Source: Evansella halocellulosilytica
GTDB lineage: Bacteria > Bacillota > Bacilli > Bacillales > Salisediminibacteriaceae
DNA: 64,000 bases
Assembly (NCBI RefSeq): GCF_002335745.1
Contig: NZ_NIST01000001.1
Location: 1,894,039 to 1,958,038 of the forward strand
Reading direction: 5' to 3'
Below the pieces are notes generated by a model. The model did no database searches. It was not told where the DNA came from and worked only from the letters and a program-made list of their open reading frames with translations. The position numbers and the translations under genes were made by a program. Of the stretch, positions 24,416-33,104 are shown one piece after another; positions within the stretch are counted from its first letter, which is position 1, and each line of letters opens with the position of its first letter.

Positions 24416-24976
24416 ATGAAAGATGTTGAAGCGATTAAATTTTTAGAAAGCAAACGAGTTTTTTTACGGCCGATAGAACAGGACGACATTGACCTTATTT
24501 ATCACCATACATTGTGGGAAAAAGAAGGACGTAGATTGACGGGAACGAAGGCTGTTTTTACTTATACGAAAGTTCAGCAATTTTATGAGAATGCTGCTGT
24601 AGATTCTAGCAGAATTGATCTGCTTATTTGTTTACAGGAAACAAATGAACCTATCGGCGACCTTGCGATGATGGACATTGATCATCAAAATCAACATGCA
24701 GTCGTAAGAATATCGATATTTGACCCAACTTATTTTGGAAATGGCTATGGTACAGAAGCGCTGTCGCTCTTACTCGAATATGGCTTTGACATGTTAAACT
24801 TAAATCGAATTGGCTTAGACGTCTTTGCTTTTAATGAAAGAGCCATTAAAGCTTATAAAAAACTAGGGTTTCAGCAAGAAGGAAGAATTAGAGAAACCCT
24901 TTTCTACAACGGTGAATATCATGATTCCATCATCATGGGAGTATTGCGCAATGAGTTTGTGAGGGATAGGCAATAA
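24416..24976 (+). CDS. GNAT acetyltransferase, RimJ/RimL-SpeG type
   Basis: A 186-residue N-acetyltransferase. SKRVFLRPIEQDDIDLIYHH at residue 12 is the typical start of Acetyltransf_3 members. The acetyl-CoA loop is FGNGYGTEALSLLLEYGFD near 102, and the C-terminal VFAFNERAIKAYKKLGFQQE near 140 is conserved. The family acetylates ribosomal proteins, polyamines or antibiotics; the substrate is unknown. AAGGAGG precedes the ATG. It follows the FusB-like gene by 20 bp, probably in one operon. Confidence 0.85.
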   Translation: MKDVEAIKFLESKRVFLRPIEQDDIDLIYHHTLWEKEGRRLTGTKAVFTYTKVQQFYENAAVDSSRIDLLICLQETNEPIGDLAMMDIDHQNQHAVVRISIFDPTYFGNGYGTEALSLLLEYGFDMLNLNRIGLDVFAFNERAIKAYKKLGFQQEGRIRETLFYNGEYHDSIIMGVLRNEFVRDRQ

Positions 24977-25020
24977 GCTTGATATTGTATCGAGTGGCAA
25001 ATAATCGAAGGAAGTCTATA

Positions 25021-25049
25021 AAAAAGCACCTGTACGCAAGGTGCTTTTT
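25021..25049 (+). terminator. Terminator after the GNAT gene
   Basis: AAAAAGCACC pairs with GGTGCTTTTT around a 9-base loop, ending in a T run. It ends the FusB-GNAT unit and could also serve the MerR gene from the other side. Confidence 0.85.
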
Positions 25050-25124
25050 ACGTTTATTATTTATAGCATTGAAATAATTTCTATCTATGAGCTCCACAAA
25101 GCTACCGGTAGTGTTAGGATCACA

Positions 25125-25511
25125 TCACTCATCAACAAACGCAATTTTCTTTCGTTTTCGCTTGATGTCCTCAATTTGATCTTCAAGTCGTTGTTTCACA
25201 GTGGCCAATGTATTGATTTGATGGCTGACTTCCTCCAACTTCTCTTCATATGCTTCAAGTACTTCTTCGCAGATACCATACATTTCTTGTTGAGGATAAT
25301 CAGCATCACAATTTATAATGACATCGATTTGATCAATTGTTAATCCTAAATTTAGATATAATTGAATGGTTTGAATACGCTCAATGACAGATTCATCAAA
25401 GTCACGATAACCGTTCTGAAGCCGGTGTGAAGTAATTAAACCTTTCTTATCGTAATATCTGATTGATCGGGTACTGACATTTGTCATTTTAGACAATTGA
25501 CTTATTTTCAA
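25125..25511 (-). CDS. MerR-family regulator
   Basis: A 128-residue regulator with an N-terminal MerR helix-turn-helix (KISQLSKMTNVSTRSIRYYD), wing KKGLITSHRLQNGYRDF, and a long C-terminal coiled-coil (EEKLEEVSHQINTLATVKQR near 92). The TTG at 25511 lies 7-8 bases after AAGGGGGTG and gives the usual family N-terminus; the ATG 21 bases upstream overlaps that site. It follows the efflux gene by 49 bp on the same strand, so it probably controls the shared promoter, where a perfect dyad sits at 27167. Confidence 0.85.
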   Translation of the reverse strand: MKISQLSKMTNVSTRSIRYYDKKGLITSHRLQNGYRDFDESVIERIQTIQLYLNLGLTIDQIDVIINCDADYPQQEMYGICEEVLEAYEEKLEEVSHQINTLATVKQRLEDQIEDIKRKRKKIAFVDE

Positions 25512-25560
25512 TTGGGCACACCCCCTTTTCATTACCCATTATCCTATTTCCTCATCTCAT

Positions 25561-27096
25561 TCAAATTGACCGTTTCTTAACTTCAAATTCCTCATGTCCC
25601 TCTACATCAGAAGTTGGTTTAACATGACGAAGCATGACAACCGAAAGAATGGCAAGGAATAGGCATAATACGGAACTGACAATCGCTGCAACATTAAAGC
25701 CATGAGTAAATGCCTCACGAGCCATGACTAACATTTCCTCGGGCACCTGATCTGCCAAAGCCAACGCCCCACTGAGTGAGTCTTGGTAATCCCCCGGGGA
25801 TTCTGTATTGGAAGCCATGATTCTCTGACGATATACAGCACTGCTGATACTTCCCATTATAGCGATCCCAAGTGCAATTCCAAGCTCACCACTAATTTCA
25901 GCTATGGCCGAGGTAGAACCGGACTTGTTTGACGGCGCTGAACCGACGACTAAATCAGTACCCAGTACTAAAATAGGTGCAATACCTAGTTGTGCAATGA
26001 CAAGACCCACAACCAAAATAAAAAAACTAGACGAACTTTCTACGAGAGACATCAGAGAAAATCCAATGGCCGCAATCACCATACCACTCCCTACAACATA
26101 TGCGGGTGATATTCGACGTGATAAGATTGGGGCAACCATTGATCCAACAATAACAGCCATCGCTCCAGGAATGGTCCATAGTCCAGCTTGAAATGGAGAT
26201 AAACCACTCACCATTTGTAGAAATTGTGGAAAGAGATACTCCATACCATTTATCGCAATCATGCCAAATAACAACAACACGAATGCTGCACAAAATGCAA
26301 GACCCTTGAACAACTTCACATCAACCAGCGGATCTTTAAGATTTCGTTGACGACGTATAAAAAGGGTCCCGATGAACAAACCCATGATGATGGATACAAT
26401 CAGTTGCCACTCAAAGCCATACACTGGTATACTCTTAAAGCCGTAAACAATAAGAAGCATGGAGGTGAGGGACAAAATGACACTCAAGAAATCAATGCTT
26501 CCAGATTGAATACCTTGATGTTTGGGAATGAACAATGGGGCCGTCACAAGTAATAAACCCATAAAAGGCACGCTTACAAGAAATACGGATCCCCACCAAA
26601 AGTTCTCTAGCAATAGCCCTCCTACAAGGGGACCGATGGAAATACCGACAGACATCGTTGTCACCCAAATCCCTATAGCGAGTGACCTTTGTTTGGAATG
26701 GACAAACATCACACTGATTAAAGAAAGTGTAGCAGGCATGAGTGTAGCACCAGCGATTCCTAATATCGCACGTGCAATGATCAGCATTTCTGGACTCGTA
26801 GAGAATGCGGCCACAACAGAAACCGCGCTAAACGCTCCTGCACCTATCATTAAAAGTCTTCTAGATCCAAATCGATCACCAAGAGAGCCCATCACAAGCA
26901 AAAATCCAGCAATCATGAACCCATATATGTCTGTAATCCACAGTATTTGTATGCTACTTGCTTCAAGCGCTACACTCAAGTGGGGGATGGCCAGAAACAG
27001 TATACTGATATCCATCGTCACCACTAACGTTGGTAGTAATATTGCAAACAAGCCGAACCATTCTCGCCGTCCGGCTTTGGAGTCTTTATTCATCAT
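25561..27096 (-). CDS. DHA2-type MFS multidrug efflux transporter
   Basis: A 511-residue drug/proton antiporter with about 14 hydrophobic segments. LPTLVVTMDISILFLAIPHL near 20 is the motif D1 region, GSLGDRFGSRRLL near 70 is motif A, and the antiporter motif C region is near 150 (MSVGISIGPLVGGLL). The arrangement is that of QacA/SmvA/LfrA transporters for lipophilic cations. ATG at 27096 follows AGGAGG. Co-transcribed with the MerR regulator after it; induction by the exported compounds is likely. Confidence 0.88.
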   Translation of the reverse strand: MMNKDSKAGRREWFGLFAILLPTLVVTMDISILFLAIPHLSVALEASSIQILWITDIYGFMIAGFLLVMGSLGDRFGSRRLLMIGAGAFSAVSVVAAFSTSPEMLIIARAILGIAGATLMPATLSLISVMFVHSKQRSLAIGIWVTTMSVGISIGPLVGGLLLENFWWGSVFLVSVPFMGLLLVTAPLFIPKHQGIQSGSIDFLSVILSLTSMLLIVYGFKSIPVYGFEWQLIVSIIMGLFIGTLFIRRQRNLKDPLVDVKLFKGLAFCAAFVLLLFGMIAINGMEYLFPQFLQMVSGLSPFQAGLWTIPGAMAVIVGSMVAPILSRRISPAYVVGSGMVIAAIGFSLMSLVESSSSFFILVVGLVIAQLGIAPILVLGTDLVVGSAPSNKSGSTSAIAEISGELGIALGIAIMGSISSAVYRQRIMASNTESPGDYQDSLSGALALADQVPEEMLVMAREAFTHGFNVAAIVSSVLCLFLAILSVVMLRHVKPTSDVEGHEEFEVKKRSI

Positions 27097-27166
27097 GTTT
27101 GTTTCCTCCTCATATCATGTTGTGATTTGTCTTAACCACAAATTTTATTCGCTTATCAAATCATAA

Positions 27167-27188
27167 ACTTTGACATTAGTGTCAAAGT
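27167..27188 (-). promoter_or_regulatory. Dyad operator for the MerR regulator
   Basis: ACTTTGACA-TTAG-TGTCAAAGT is a perfect 9+9 inverted repeat with a 4-base centre, 70 bases before the efflux gene. The minus-strand half contains TTGACA. MerR proteins act on such dyads overlapping promoter spacers; binding by the linked regulator is inferred. Confidence 0.7.
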
Positions 27189-27283
27189 CAAGAAAAAAAT
27201 ACTACAACCCATCTGAACTTTTTGCTGTGTGGTGAAACAGTAAAAAGCCCTAGCCGAAAGACTAGAGCTGAATTAATTGTTTT

Positions 27284-27504
27284 ACCAGTTAAGCCTCTGG
27301 CAGGAGCTCTCAAAGGATGGCGATGGGTTTTACCGAGAAGCAAGTGCTTGGCTTATGGATAAATATGGAATTTGGTGGCAACTTATAACGACTGAGCTTA
27401 CAAATGTGATGCGAGATACTGAGAGCTTACAGAATACGATTGAGGAAATAAATAAAACGGAATTGATTAATGTAGACCAACTAAAATCAATGAAAAGAAA
27501 ATAA
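27284..27504 (+). pseudogene. C-terminal remnant of a PhnB/VOC-family protein
   Basis: LWQELSKDGDG, then SAWLMDKYGIWWQLITTEL and NVMRDTESLQNTIEEINKTE follow the end of PhnB-like (3-demethylubiquinone methyltransferase-like) VOC proteins, where LKDKYGVSWQIVP is usual. The first 80 or so residues are absent and no start or ribosome site is seen. A complete paralogue of this fold is at 33648. Confidence 0.65.
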
Positions 27505-27583
27505 TCAATTTCTATTAACCTTATTTAAAAAACAGAGGGGGAAGGTGGCAACGAACCGGTTATAGATACAGAATGGGCAACTT

Positions 27584-27616
27584 AGGGATGTTCCAACTTT
27601 GAGGACATCCCTTTTA
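27584..27616 (+). terminator. Terminator after the VOC remnant
   Basis: AGGGATGT and ACATCCCT form an 8-bp stem with a 13-base loop, followed by TTTTA. Confidence 0.75.
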
Positions 27617-27665
27617 TGCGTCGAAGCAGCGTACGATCCATCGATGAAGTTCAACTCTCGGTTCC

Positions 27666-28490
27666 TTATTTATTGGATATCGTTTTCAACATGGCAGAAC
27701 CAAGTACCAACGTCGAAATATTGACAATCATAAATTTTAATAGTGACCAATTTTTCGATATTTGTAAAATTCCTCTTTTGTATAATTGCGACTCAATGAC
27801 ATACATGAAAAGAATCCCTATTGCCTGTATAAAAAAATTCTTTGACCATATTAAAGAAGTCATTAATCCAGATATGATTAAGTTGTATGGAGTAACATAG
27901 ACGATATGATCCTTTCCTGCTCCCTTCAACATACCAGTTTTAAAGTAATGTGTATGAAAGAAGGCCGTTAAATAAAATCTTTGTGTTAAGAATATAGTTA
28001 CTATATTTAAGTATAGCATGGCGATATGAAAAAATTTTGAGTGGGATTGTTGCATTAAACGAAACCACATCTTAGTAATTAAAAAGAATATCGGAATAGA
28101 TCCTCCGGTCAGCCATAACCTCCACCATCCATGTTTATAGATCCCCAATTTTAAAAATATCTTTTCAATAGTGACAAAAATAAGTGTGAATAATATTCCC
28201 CATTTAAACTTTAATTGGTATGCGGTCCAAAAGACAGCTACTGTAGGTACAGCATATAATTGAGATACATTTGCACCAAAAATATTATCAAAATAAGAAT
28301 TTTTTAATATCTTTGGATAGTAACGATAACTTTTAAATAATACAAGGACGATATACTCGAAAAGAAAGGCTAATCCTGCCATCGATAGAAAAAGTGAAAA
28401 GAGTTTGCTATCTTTTTTTCTTATGAGTGTAAATCCTAATAAAAAGGTATTTGTGATGATTAACAAAAAATATGGTGTGGAATTTCTCAT
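27666..28490 (-). CDS. Polytopic membrane protein, CBO0543-like
   Basis: A 274-residue protein with about eight membrane segments, beginning MRNSTPYFLLIITNTFLLGF. The YYPKIL and FDNIFGANVSQLYA stretch near residue 60-78 is what I associate with the CBO0543 family of Firmicutes membrane proteins, whose function is unknown. ATG at 28490 follows AAGGGGAAA. Base composition is more AT-rich than the neighbours, which may point to a separate origin. It stands alone between a pseudogene and an AraC gene. Confidence 0.7.
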   Translation of the reverse strand: MRNSTPYFLLIITNTFLLGFTLIRKKDSKLFSLFLSMAGLAFLFEYIVLVLFKSYRYYPKILKNSYFDNIFGANVSQLYAVPTVAVFWTAYQLKFKWGILFTLIFVTIEKIFLKLGIYKHGWWRLWLTGGSIPIFFLITKMWFRLMQQSHSKFFHIAMLYLNIVTIFLTQRFYLTAFFHTHYFKTGMLKGAGKDHIVYVTPYNLIISGLMTSLIWSKNFFIQAIGILFMYVIESQLYKRGILQISKNWSLLKFMIVNISTLVLGSAMLKTISNK

Positions 28491-28847
28491 TCATTTTCCC
28501 CTTTTCTTATTACCTCTGCTAACTCAAGTAACAATCTTCAGTACTATTTAATCTTTTACGAATCCCGAAAATATATTCAATCTATAGTAGCTGCAAGCAC
28601 TTATAAACTTCTCTGAATAATACGAAGTCACTGAAAAAGTAATCGTCTTTCAAATCTTCCTGCGCTCTCACAGAGAGGACACGAGTGACATCTATTCATG
28701 CTACACTTCGTTTGGAATACTCGAATAATTAAATAAGCAATGAGCTGGATAGATGAAATGTCATTAAATTCTCAATAGTGTTATAATTAAGTGACGAATA
28801 GAAGGGATCGAAAAGCTGGCTTTTAACGCCGAGGTTGAAAGGGGAAC
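28491..28847. other. Intergenic region before the AraC gene
   Basis: Holds the divergent promoters. TATAAT lies near 28780 on the + strand, about 65 bases before the AraC start. No other structure or remnant was recognised. Confidence 0.4.
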
Positions 28848-29660
28848 ATGTCAGTGGAAGACAAGCATATTGAAATAGAAAAGGCTATTGAATACATCCA
28901 TCAAAACATTTATGAGCCACTGTCTCTTGATGAATTAGCTAGCTACGTCGCTTACAGCCCCTACCACTTTTCGCGTATATTTAAAAAGAAAATTGGGATC
29001 TCGCCGCTCTATTATGTTTCCTCTGTAAGGCTGCAGAAAGCAAAGGATTTGTTATTGAGCACAAATTTGAGCATTCGGGATATCGGTATGGAGATAGGAC
29101 AGCAAAGCTTAGGAACATTTACGACGCGCTTTACTGAAAGAGTTGGTATGACACCTGCACAGTTTCGAAATTCAAGGGGCGAGGCCGACAGCCATTTACA
29201 ATCGTTAAAGCAGCTTCATCGTTGGCAAGAGGACAATCATACATTGAATCACAATCCGAATGTTAACGGAACGATAGACTCAGAATTGCCATTACAAGGA
29301 GTGATTCTCGTAGGGTTATTTGCCAAGCCTATTCCAGAAGGACTCCCTTTATACGGAACACTGCTCCCCGCATTCGGTGATTTTTGTTTCTCGAATGTTA
29401 AAACAGGCACCTATTATCTCATGGTTACCTCGGTATCTTGGGGGATGAAGTCTAATGAACTGTTACTCCCGAATTCAACGTTGCGCGGACGAATAAAAGA
29501 CCCGATTGTTGTTAAACCGTTTACTCCGGTCGCTCATCAGCATGTGATGCTCCACCCACCACGATTAGATGATCCGCCAATATTAATCTCTCTGCCACTT
29601 TTAATGAATAACTTCCTTAATAGAATGCGAAAATACCCGTCCACTTTTGAGAAAAAATAA
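28848..29660 (+). CDS. AraC-family transcriptional regulator
   Basis: A 270-residue regulator with the two helix-turn-helices at the N-terminus: IEYIHQNIYEPLSLDELASY, then YSPYHFSRIFKKKIGISPLY near residue 33, and IRDIGMEIGQQSLGTFTTRF near 75. The C-terminal 160 residues (GVILVGLFAKPIPEGLPLYG near 150) form a domain that I do not recognise by name, likely for ligand binding. ATG follows GAAAGGGG. The S41 peptidase gene begins 12 bp after it, so they form an operon. Confidence 0.88.
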   Translation: MSVEDKHIEIEKAIEYIHQNIYEPLSLDELASYVAYSPYHFSRIFKKKIGISPLYYVSSVRLQKAKDLLLSTNLSIRDIGMEIGQQSLGTFTTRFTERVGMTPAQFRNSRGEADSHLQSLKQLHRWQEDNHTLNHNPNVNGTIDSELPLQGVILVGLFAKPIPEGLPLYGTLLPAFGDFCFSNVKTGTYYLMVTSVSWGMKSNELLLPNSTLRGRIKDPIVVKPFTPVAHQHVMLHPPRLDDPPILISLPLLMNNFLNRMRKYPSTFEKK

Positions 29661-29672
29661 GGAGGAAGACGT

Positions 29673-30575
29673 ATGCAAACAGAAAGTAAACATAAAGAAA
29701 TCATTCAGAAAGCGATTGCTCTCATAGATGAACATTATGTTTTTCAGGAAAAAAAGGCTGAAATCATTGACAGAATGAAGGGGAAAATGGATCAAGGGAC
29801 ATATGGAAACTGTTCAAACGACGATGCTTTGGCAAAAGCATTAACGACTGATTTAGTCGAAATAAGTGAAGATAAACATTTATATGTGAAGGCTATTCAA
29901 GAGAAGGAGACAATTGGTAAAGAACGTGTTGATGAGTGGATGAAGAAGGAAAAGGAAGATGAACGGAACGAAAACTTTGGTTTTATAGAAGTAAAAGTGA
30001 TGGATGGAAATGTTGGCTATTTAAGAATAAGCCAATTTATGAATCCTGACCGTGGGATCGATACAGCGAATGCAGCGATGAAATTAATTGAGAATGCGGC
30101 AGCAACTGTTATCGACGTTCGAAATAACGGAGGTGGCTATGGTGGTTTAGCTGAGTACGTCTCAAGTTATTTTTTCCCAGACGAGCCTAAGCTGCTATCA
30201 ACGACAGTTTTTAAGGAAAAAGAAATGACATCGTTTCAAACCTTTACCCACCCTTTCGTCGTAGGGAAAAGACGGTTGAATCATCAACTTTATATTATCG
30301 TTAACGAGAAGACAGCTTCTGCAGCAGAATATTTTGCCTATGTGCTGCAGGCAAACAAAAAAGCAGTCATAGTTGGAGGGACGTCCGCTGGGGCAGCGAA
30401 TCGAAATACATATTTTGCATTAAGTGATAAGCTGAGAATCTCGATTTCTACTGGTACACCAATTATAGAGGCGACAGGAACGAATTGGGAAGGAAAAGGA
30501 GTCATCCCAGACCTCCCTTGTAAAGACGTCAATGTATTCGAGCGGATTTACGAGCACATAAAAAGTCAATCATAA
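29673..30575 (+). CDS. S41-family peptidase (tail-specific protease fold)
   Basis: A 300-residue protein. A helical N-terminal part like that of IRBP/tricorn-core proteins (IQKAIALIDEHYVFQEKKAE) precedes the S41 core: VGYLRISQFMNPDRG near 112, VIDVRNNGGGYGGLAEYVSS near 145, and VNEKTASAAEYFAYVLQANK near 210 with the likely nucleophile Ser. No signal peptide or PDZ domain, so it is probably cytoplasmic. AAGGAGG precedes the ATG. It is in an operon with the AraC regulator; its physiological substrate is unknown. Confidence 0.85.
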   Translation: MQTESKHKEIIQKAIALIDEHYVFQEKKAEIIDRMKGKMDQGTYGNCSNDDALAKALTTDLVEISEDKHLYVKAIQEKETIGKERVDEWMKKEKEDERNENFGFIEVKVMDGNVGYLRISQFMNPDRGIDTANAAMKLIENAAATVIDVRNNGGGYGGLAEYVSSYFFPDEPKLLSTTVFKEKEMTSFQTFTHPFVVGKRRLNHQLYIIVNEKTASAAEYFAYVLQANKKAVIVGGTSAGAANRNTYFALSDKLRISISTGTPIIEATGTNWEGKGVIPDLPCKDVNVFERIYEHIKSQS

Positions 30576-30621
30576 TCCAAGAAAAGGTTTAGAGAAGGTG
30601 GATATCTTTAAACCTTAAATA

Positions 30622-30866
30622 GTCATCAATTGATTGGTTAGATCGTGCGAAACTGAAATTAGTTACAATTCGTCAATATGCGAGTGGGCCCAACATCGTA
30701 CTAGAACAAGAAGGTGCTTGGTCGCGGTAACATAAAAGGAACGGCAATCGTTTATACGTTTATGAGAATCACTGAGAATAAGGTCACCTATATGGCCCGT
30801 TTTGATCATAAGGAAGAAGCTTTCCGGTTAAGTCGGTTAAAAGAAGAAGATATTGTGGCAAAGTAA
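30622..30866 (+). pseudogene. Frameshifted SnoaL/NTF2-like protein remnant
   Basis: IDWLDRAKLKLVTIRQYASG and NIVLEQEGAW read in one frame and hit TAA, while GNIKGTAIVYTFMRITENKV and TYMARFDHKEEAFRLS follow in the next frame and end at 30866. Joined, they give the second half of a nuclear-transport-factor-2-like (SnoaL) protein. There is no start codon with a ribosome site. Confidence 0.65.
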
Positions 30867-30889
30867 CGGCTTTGTCGAGTCGTTACTTT
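30860..30889. terminator. Hairpin between the pseudogene and the GNAT gene
   Basis: AAAGTAACG and CGTTACTTT form a 9-bp perfect stem around 12 bases. Suitable as a two-way terminator between convergent units. Confidence 0.7.
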
Positions 30890-30915
30890 ACCGTTTTGCG
30901 AGCTTTTAAGCAAGG

Positions 30916-31392
30916 TCATAGTGACAAACTCATAATATACTGCTCGCCAATTAGGCCTGTTTTTCTTCTGCCAGTATCTATAAAGCCAACTTTCGCATAT
31001 AGCTTTTGAGCAGCGACGTTTTTATAGTTAACTGCTAGCACAATTTCATTACATTGAGGGAACTCTTCGGTGACAAAGCTTCGCAAGGCGTTCATCCCTT
31101 TCAGAGCATAGGCCTTTCCTTGCTCCCGATGATTAATTGATAAAGCAGTTAACAACATCGCCTGTGAGTTACTAGAGTACTCTTTCACACGCTCACTATT
31201 GTGTAATAAGAAAAAGCCAACAACGTGATTTTCATTTAAGATGACAATAGGATGTTGTCCCGGTTTTACATGTAATATATCGCTAGGCATTGCAGTAAAT
31301 TGTTCTTGGTTTTTCGGCAACTCAAAGGATTTTAGCTCTTCCAAATAATGTGGCTGATAATGCTGTAAAGTAATTCTGTCCATATCGTTCAT
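30916..31392 (-). CDS. GNAT acetyltransferase
   Basis: A 158-residue N-acetyltransferase. VVGFFLLHNSERVKEYSS near residue 57, ALSINHREQGKAYALKGMNA near 83 (acetyl-CoA loop with the Q/R-x-x-G-K/R-A pattern) and ALAVNYKN-type VLAVNYKNVAAQKLYAKVGF near 119 mark the fold. Resembles the RimI/PaiA-like group; the substrate is unknown. ATG at 31392 follows TGGAGG. It is near two further GNAT genes (24416, 31878), which are not close copies of it. Confidence 0.82.
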   Translation of the reverse strand: MNDMDRITLQHYQPHYLEELKSFELPKNQEQFTAMPSDILHVKPGQHPIVILNENHVVGFFLLHNSERVKEYSSNSQAMLLTALSINHREQGKAYALKGMNALRSFVTEEFPQCNEIVLAVNYKNVAAQKLYAKVGFIDTGRRKTGLIGEQYIMSLSL

Positions 31393-31430
31393 GATGAACC
31401 TCCAGTTATAATTTTGACGGAAAAATGTAG

Positions 31431-31845
31431 TTAAGATGGAAGGAAAGCTGTAAACATTTTTTTAACCTGTTTAATCGTTGCTGGTTCAATTTCAAACCCA
31501 CCAGCTAAAACGAGAGTTTGACTCCTCCGATGAATATATGTCCTTTTTGTCAGCTCGTACGACAATAACAAATGTTCCCACGAGTCAACGGCTTCGATCT
31601 TCGATACTTAAATCAAATTCGCCCATATGTAGCGGTTGTAAACGAGCTGCTCCTGTACGTGTCATGTCTAATTGAGTAAGTTCAGTTATAAAATGTTTTA
31701 TCTGTTCGATTTCGATCCAAACAGATTTGTTTTCACCTGAAATACGATCATCGTCAATGCGAATCGATCATGCAACAGAAGAATGAACATCGACTTGAGT
31801 TTGAATGAGTTCAATGTCTATATGATTCTTTCGTTTCTGATTCGA
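31431..31845 (-). pseudogene. Degenerate WapI-family-like immunity protein
   Basis: On the minus strand, IRIDDDRISGENKSVWIEIE, HFITELTQLDMTRTGAARLQ and LHMGEFDLSIED are followed by LVGTFVIVVRADKK with stops TGA before IRID and TGA after DRSR. A frame change then gives RRSQTLVLAGGFEIEPATIK to a TAA at 31431. The GGFEIEP ending and the general order resemble WapI-type immunity proteins. No WapA-like toxin is in the window. Confidence 0.5.
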
Positions 31846-31877
31846 TCCTCCATTAGCCAACCCTATCAATCATTATT

Positions 31878-32345
31878 TTAAAACGATAACTCCCATCGTT
31901 CTTCGATAAGTTCCTTGTTTGATAGCAACTGTTTACGAGACTCCATTCGTTTAAAACCATGATTCTCATAGATTCGTCTAGCTGTAGTTAATTCACGGTT
32001 TGTCCAAAGAATGACTCTTTTATAGCAAGCTTTCTTGCAAAATTGAAGGGCGGTTTCGATCAACTGTCTTCCGTAACCAGTCCCTCGGACAGAAGGTTCA
32101 ATGAGAAACAATCCTAATTGTGCAGTATGATCATTTACTTTTTTTATACTGATTGATCCTGAACGTTTTCCTTCAATCTCTATTATCCAAATGTTTTCAC
32201 GTCCATCGTCTCTTTTTATAAAACCGTCTACGCTTTTGGCAATAAAATCGCGGAAAGATAAATCATAATGGAACTCCCGATTGTACAGTTCATAGTGTGA
32301 GTGAATGATATAATTTGCATCCTTTCGTGTATATGGTCGGATCAT
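31878..32345 (-). CDS. GNAT acetyltransferase, MarR-fusion C-domain type
   Basis: A 155-residue acetyltransferase. IRPYTRKDANYIIHSHYELY at the start and IWIIEIEGKRSGSISIKKVN near 51 resemble the acetyltransferase half of MarR-GNAT fusions. The acetyl-CoA motif is VRGTGYGRQLIETALQFCKK near 86, and ILWTNRELTTARRIYENHGF near 111 is typical. ATG at 32345 follows GAAGGTG. Substrate unknown. Divergent from the small hydrolase gene, with the promoters in the 180 bp between. Confidence 0.82.
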   Translation of the reverse strand: MIRPYTRKDANYIIHSHYELYNREFHYDLSFRDFIAKSVDGFIKRDDGRENIWIIEIEGKRSGSISIKKVNDHTAQLGLFLIEPSVRGTGYGRQLIETALQFCKKACYKRVILWTNRELTTARRIYENHGFKRMESRKQLLSNKELIEERWELSF

Positions 32346-32525
32346 CGTATCACCTTCTCATAAATTCTCCATTTTAGTTTAACATTAAATTCCATAAGCG
32401 TGGGCTCTATGACATGCGAAGCGTCAAAATTTTTCGCAAAAGAGCAATTGATAAGAAATGAAACGATGAATGCGATGCTACAATGTTCATTGCATAACAT
32501 CTTAACATCGTTAGGAGTGAATAAA

Positions 32526-33104
32526 TTGAAAAAGCAATTGTTATTCATACATAGTGCTGGTTCGCAAAAAAGTGGGCAAGGAAGCAGCGGCTTAGCAGCA
32601 TTTATAAAATCATCTTTAGGTGAGGAGTATCACGTGTTATGTCCGCGAATGCCTGAACCTGAAAACCCTCAATGCACAAGCTGGCAAGAGCAGCTAAAAG
32701 AAGAGTTCTCTTTGATAAAAAACGATGTGATGTTGATTGGACATTCTTTAGGCGGGTCTGTTTTATTGAAGTTTTTATGCGAGGAAGAGATCGACATCAC
32801 GATTGCAGGCTTATTTCTAATCGCAGCTCCTTTTTGGGGAAGTGATGACAATTGGCAAAATGATGAGTTTACGCTGCCGGAAGGCTTTCCTTCTACGCTG
32901 CCGTCAATAAATAATCTAGTTTTATATCATAGCAAGGATGATCCGATCGTTCCATTCACACATATGGAGCACTACAAAAAGCATTTCAGCCATGCGCATG
33001 CCCGTGTCCTAGAAGGTGATGACCATTATTTTCATGAAGGCTTACCTCGTCTTATCGCAGATGTTCAGAAGTCACCTTCGAAAAACGATCAGGAGGGATT
33101 TTAA
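32526..33104 (+). CDS. Small serine hydrolase, RBBP9/YdeN-like
   Basis: A 192-residue alpha/beta hydrolase. It starts MKKQLLFIHSAGSQKSGQGS, has the nucleophile elbow LIGHSLGGS near residue 76, the acid in YHSKDDPIVPF near 139 and the His in GDDHYFHEG near 168. TTG at 32526 lies 7-8 bases after AGGAGTG and yields the normal family start; longer frames upstream lack a ribosome site. It overlaps the DinB gene by one base (TAATG), so the two are co-translated. Confidence 0.85.
   Translation: MKKQLLFIHSAGSQKSGQGSSGLAAFIKSSLGEEYHVLCPRMPEPENPQCTSWQEQLKEEFSLIKNDVMLIGHSLGGSVLLKFLCEEEIDITIAGLFLIAAPFWGSDDNWQNDEFTLPEGFPSTLPSINNLVLYHSKDDPIVPFTHMEHYKKHFSHAHARVLEGDDHYFHEGLPRLIADVQKSPSKNDQEGF

Noticed and set aside
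25904-27166. Frames opposite the MFS gene, up to 214 codons
   Set aside because: Antisense shadows of a membrane-protein gene, without ribosome sites or sensible products.
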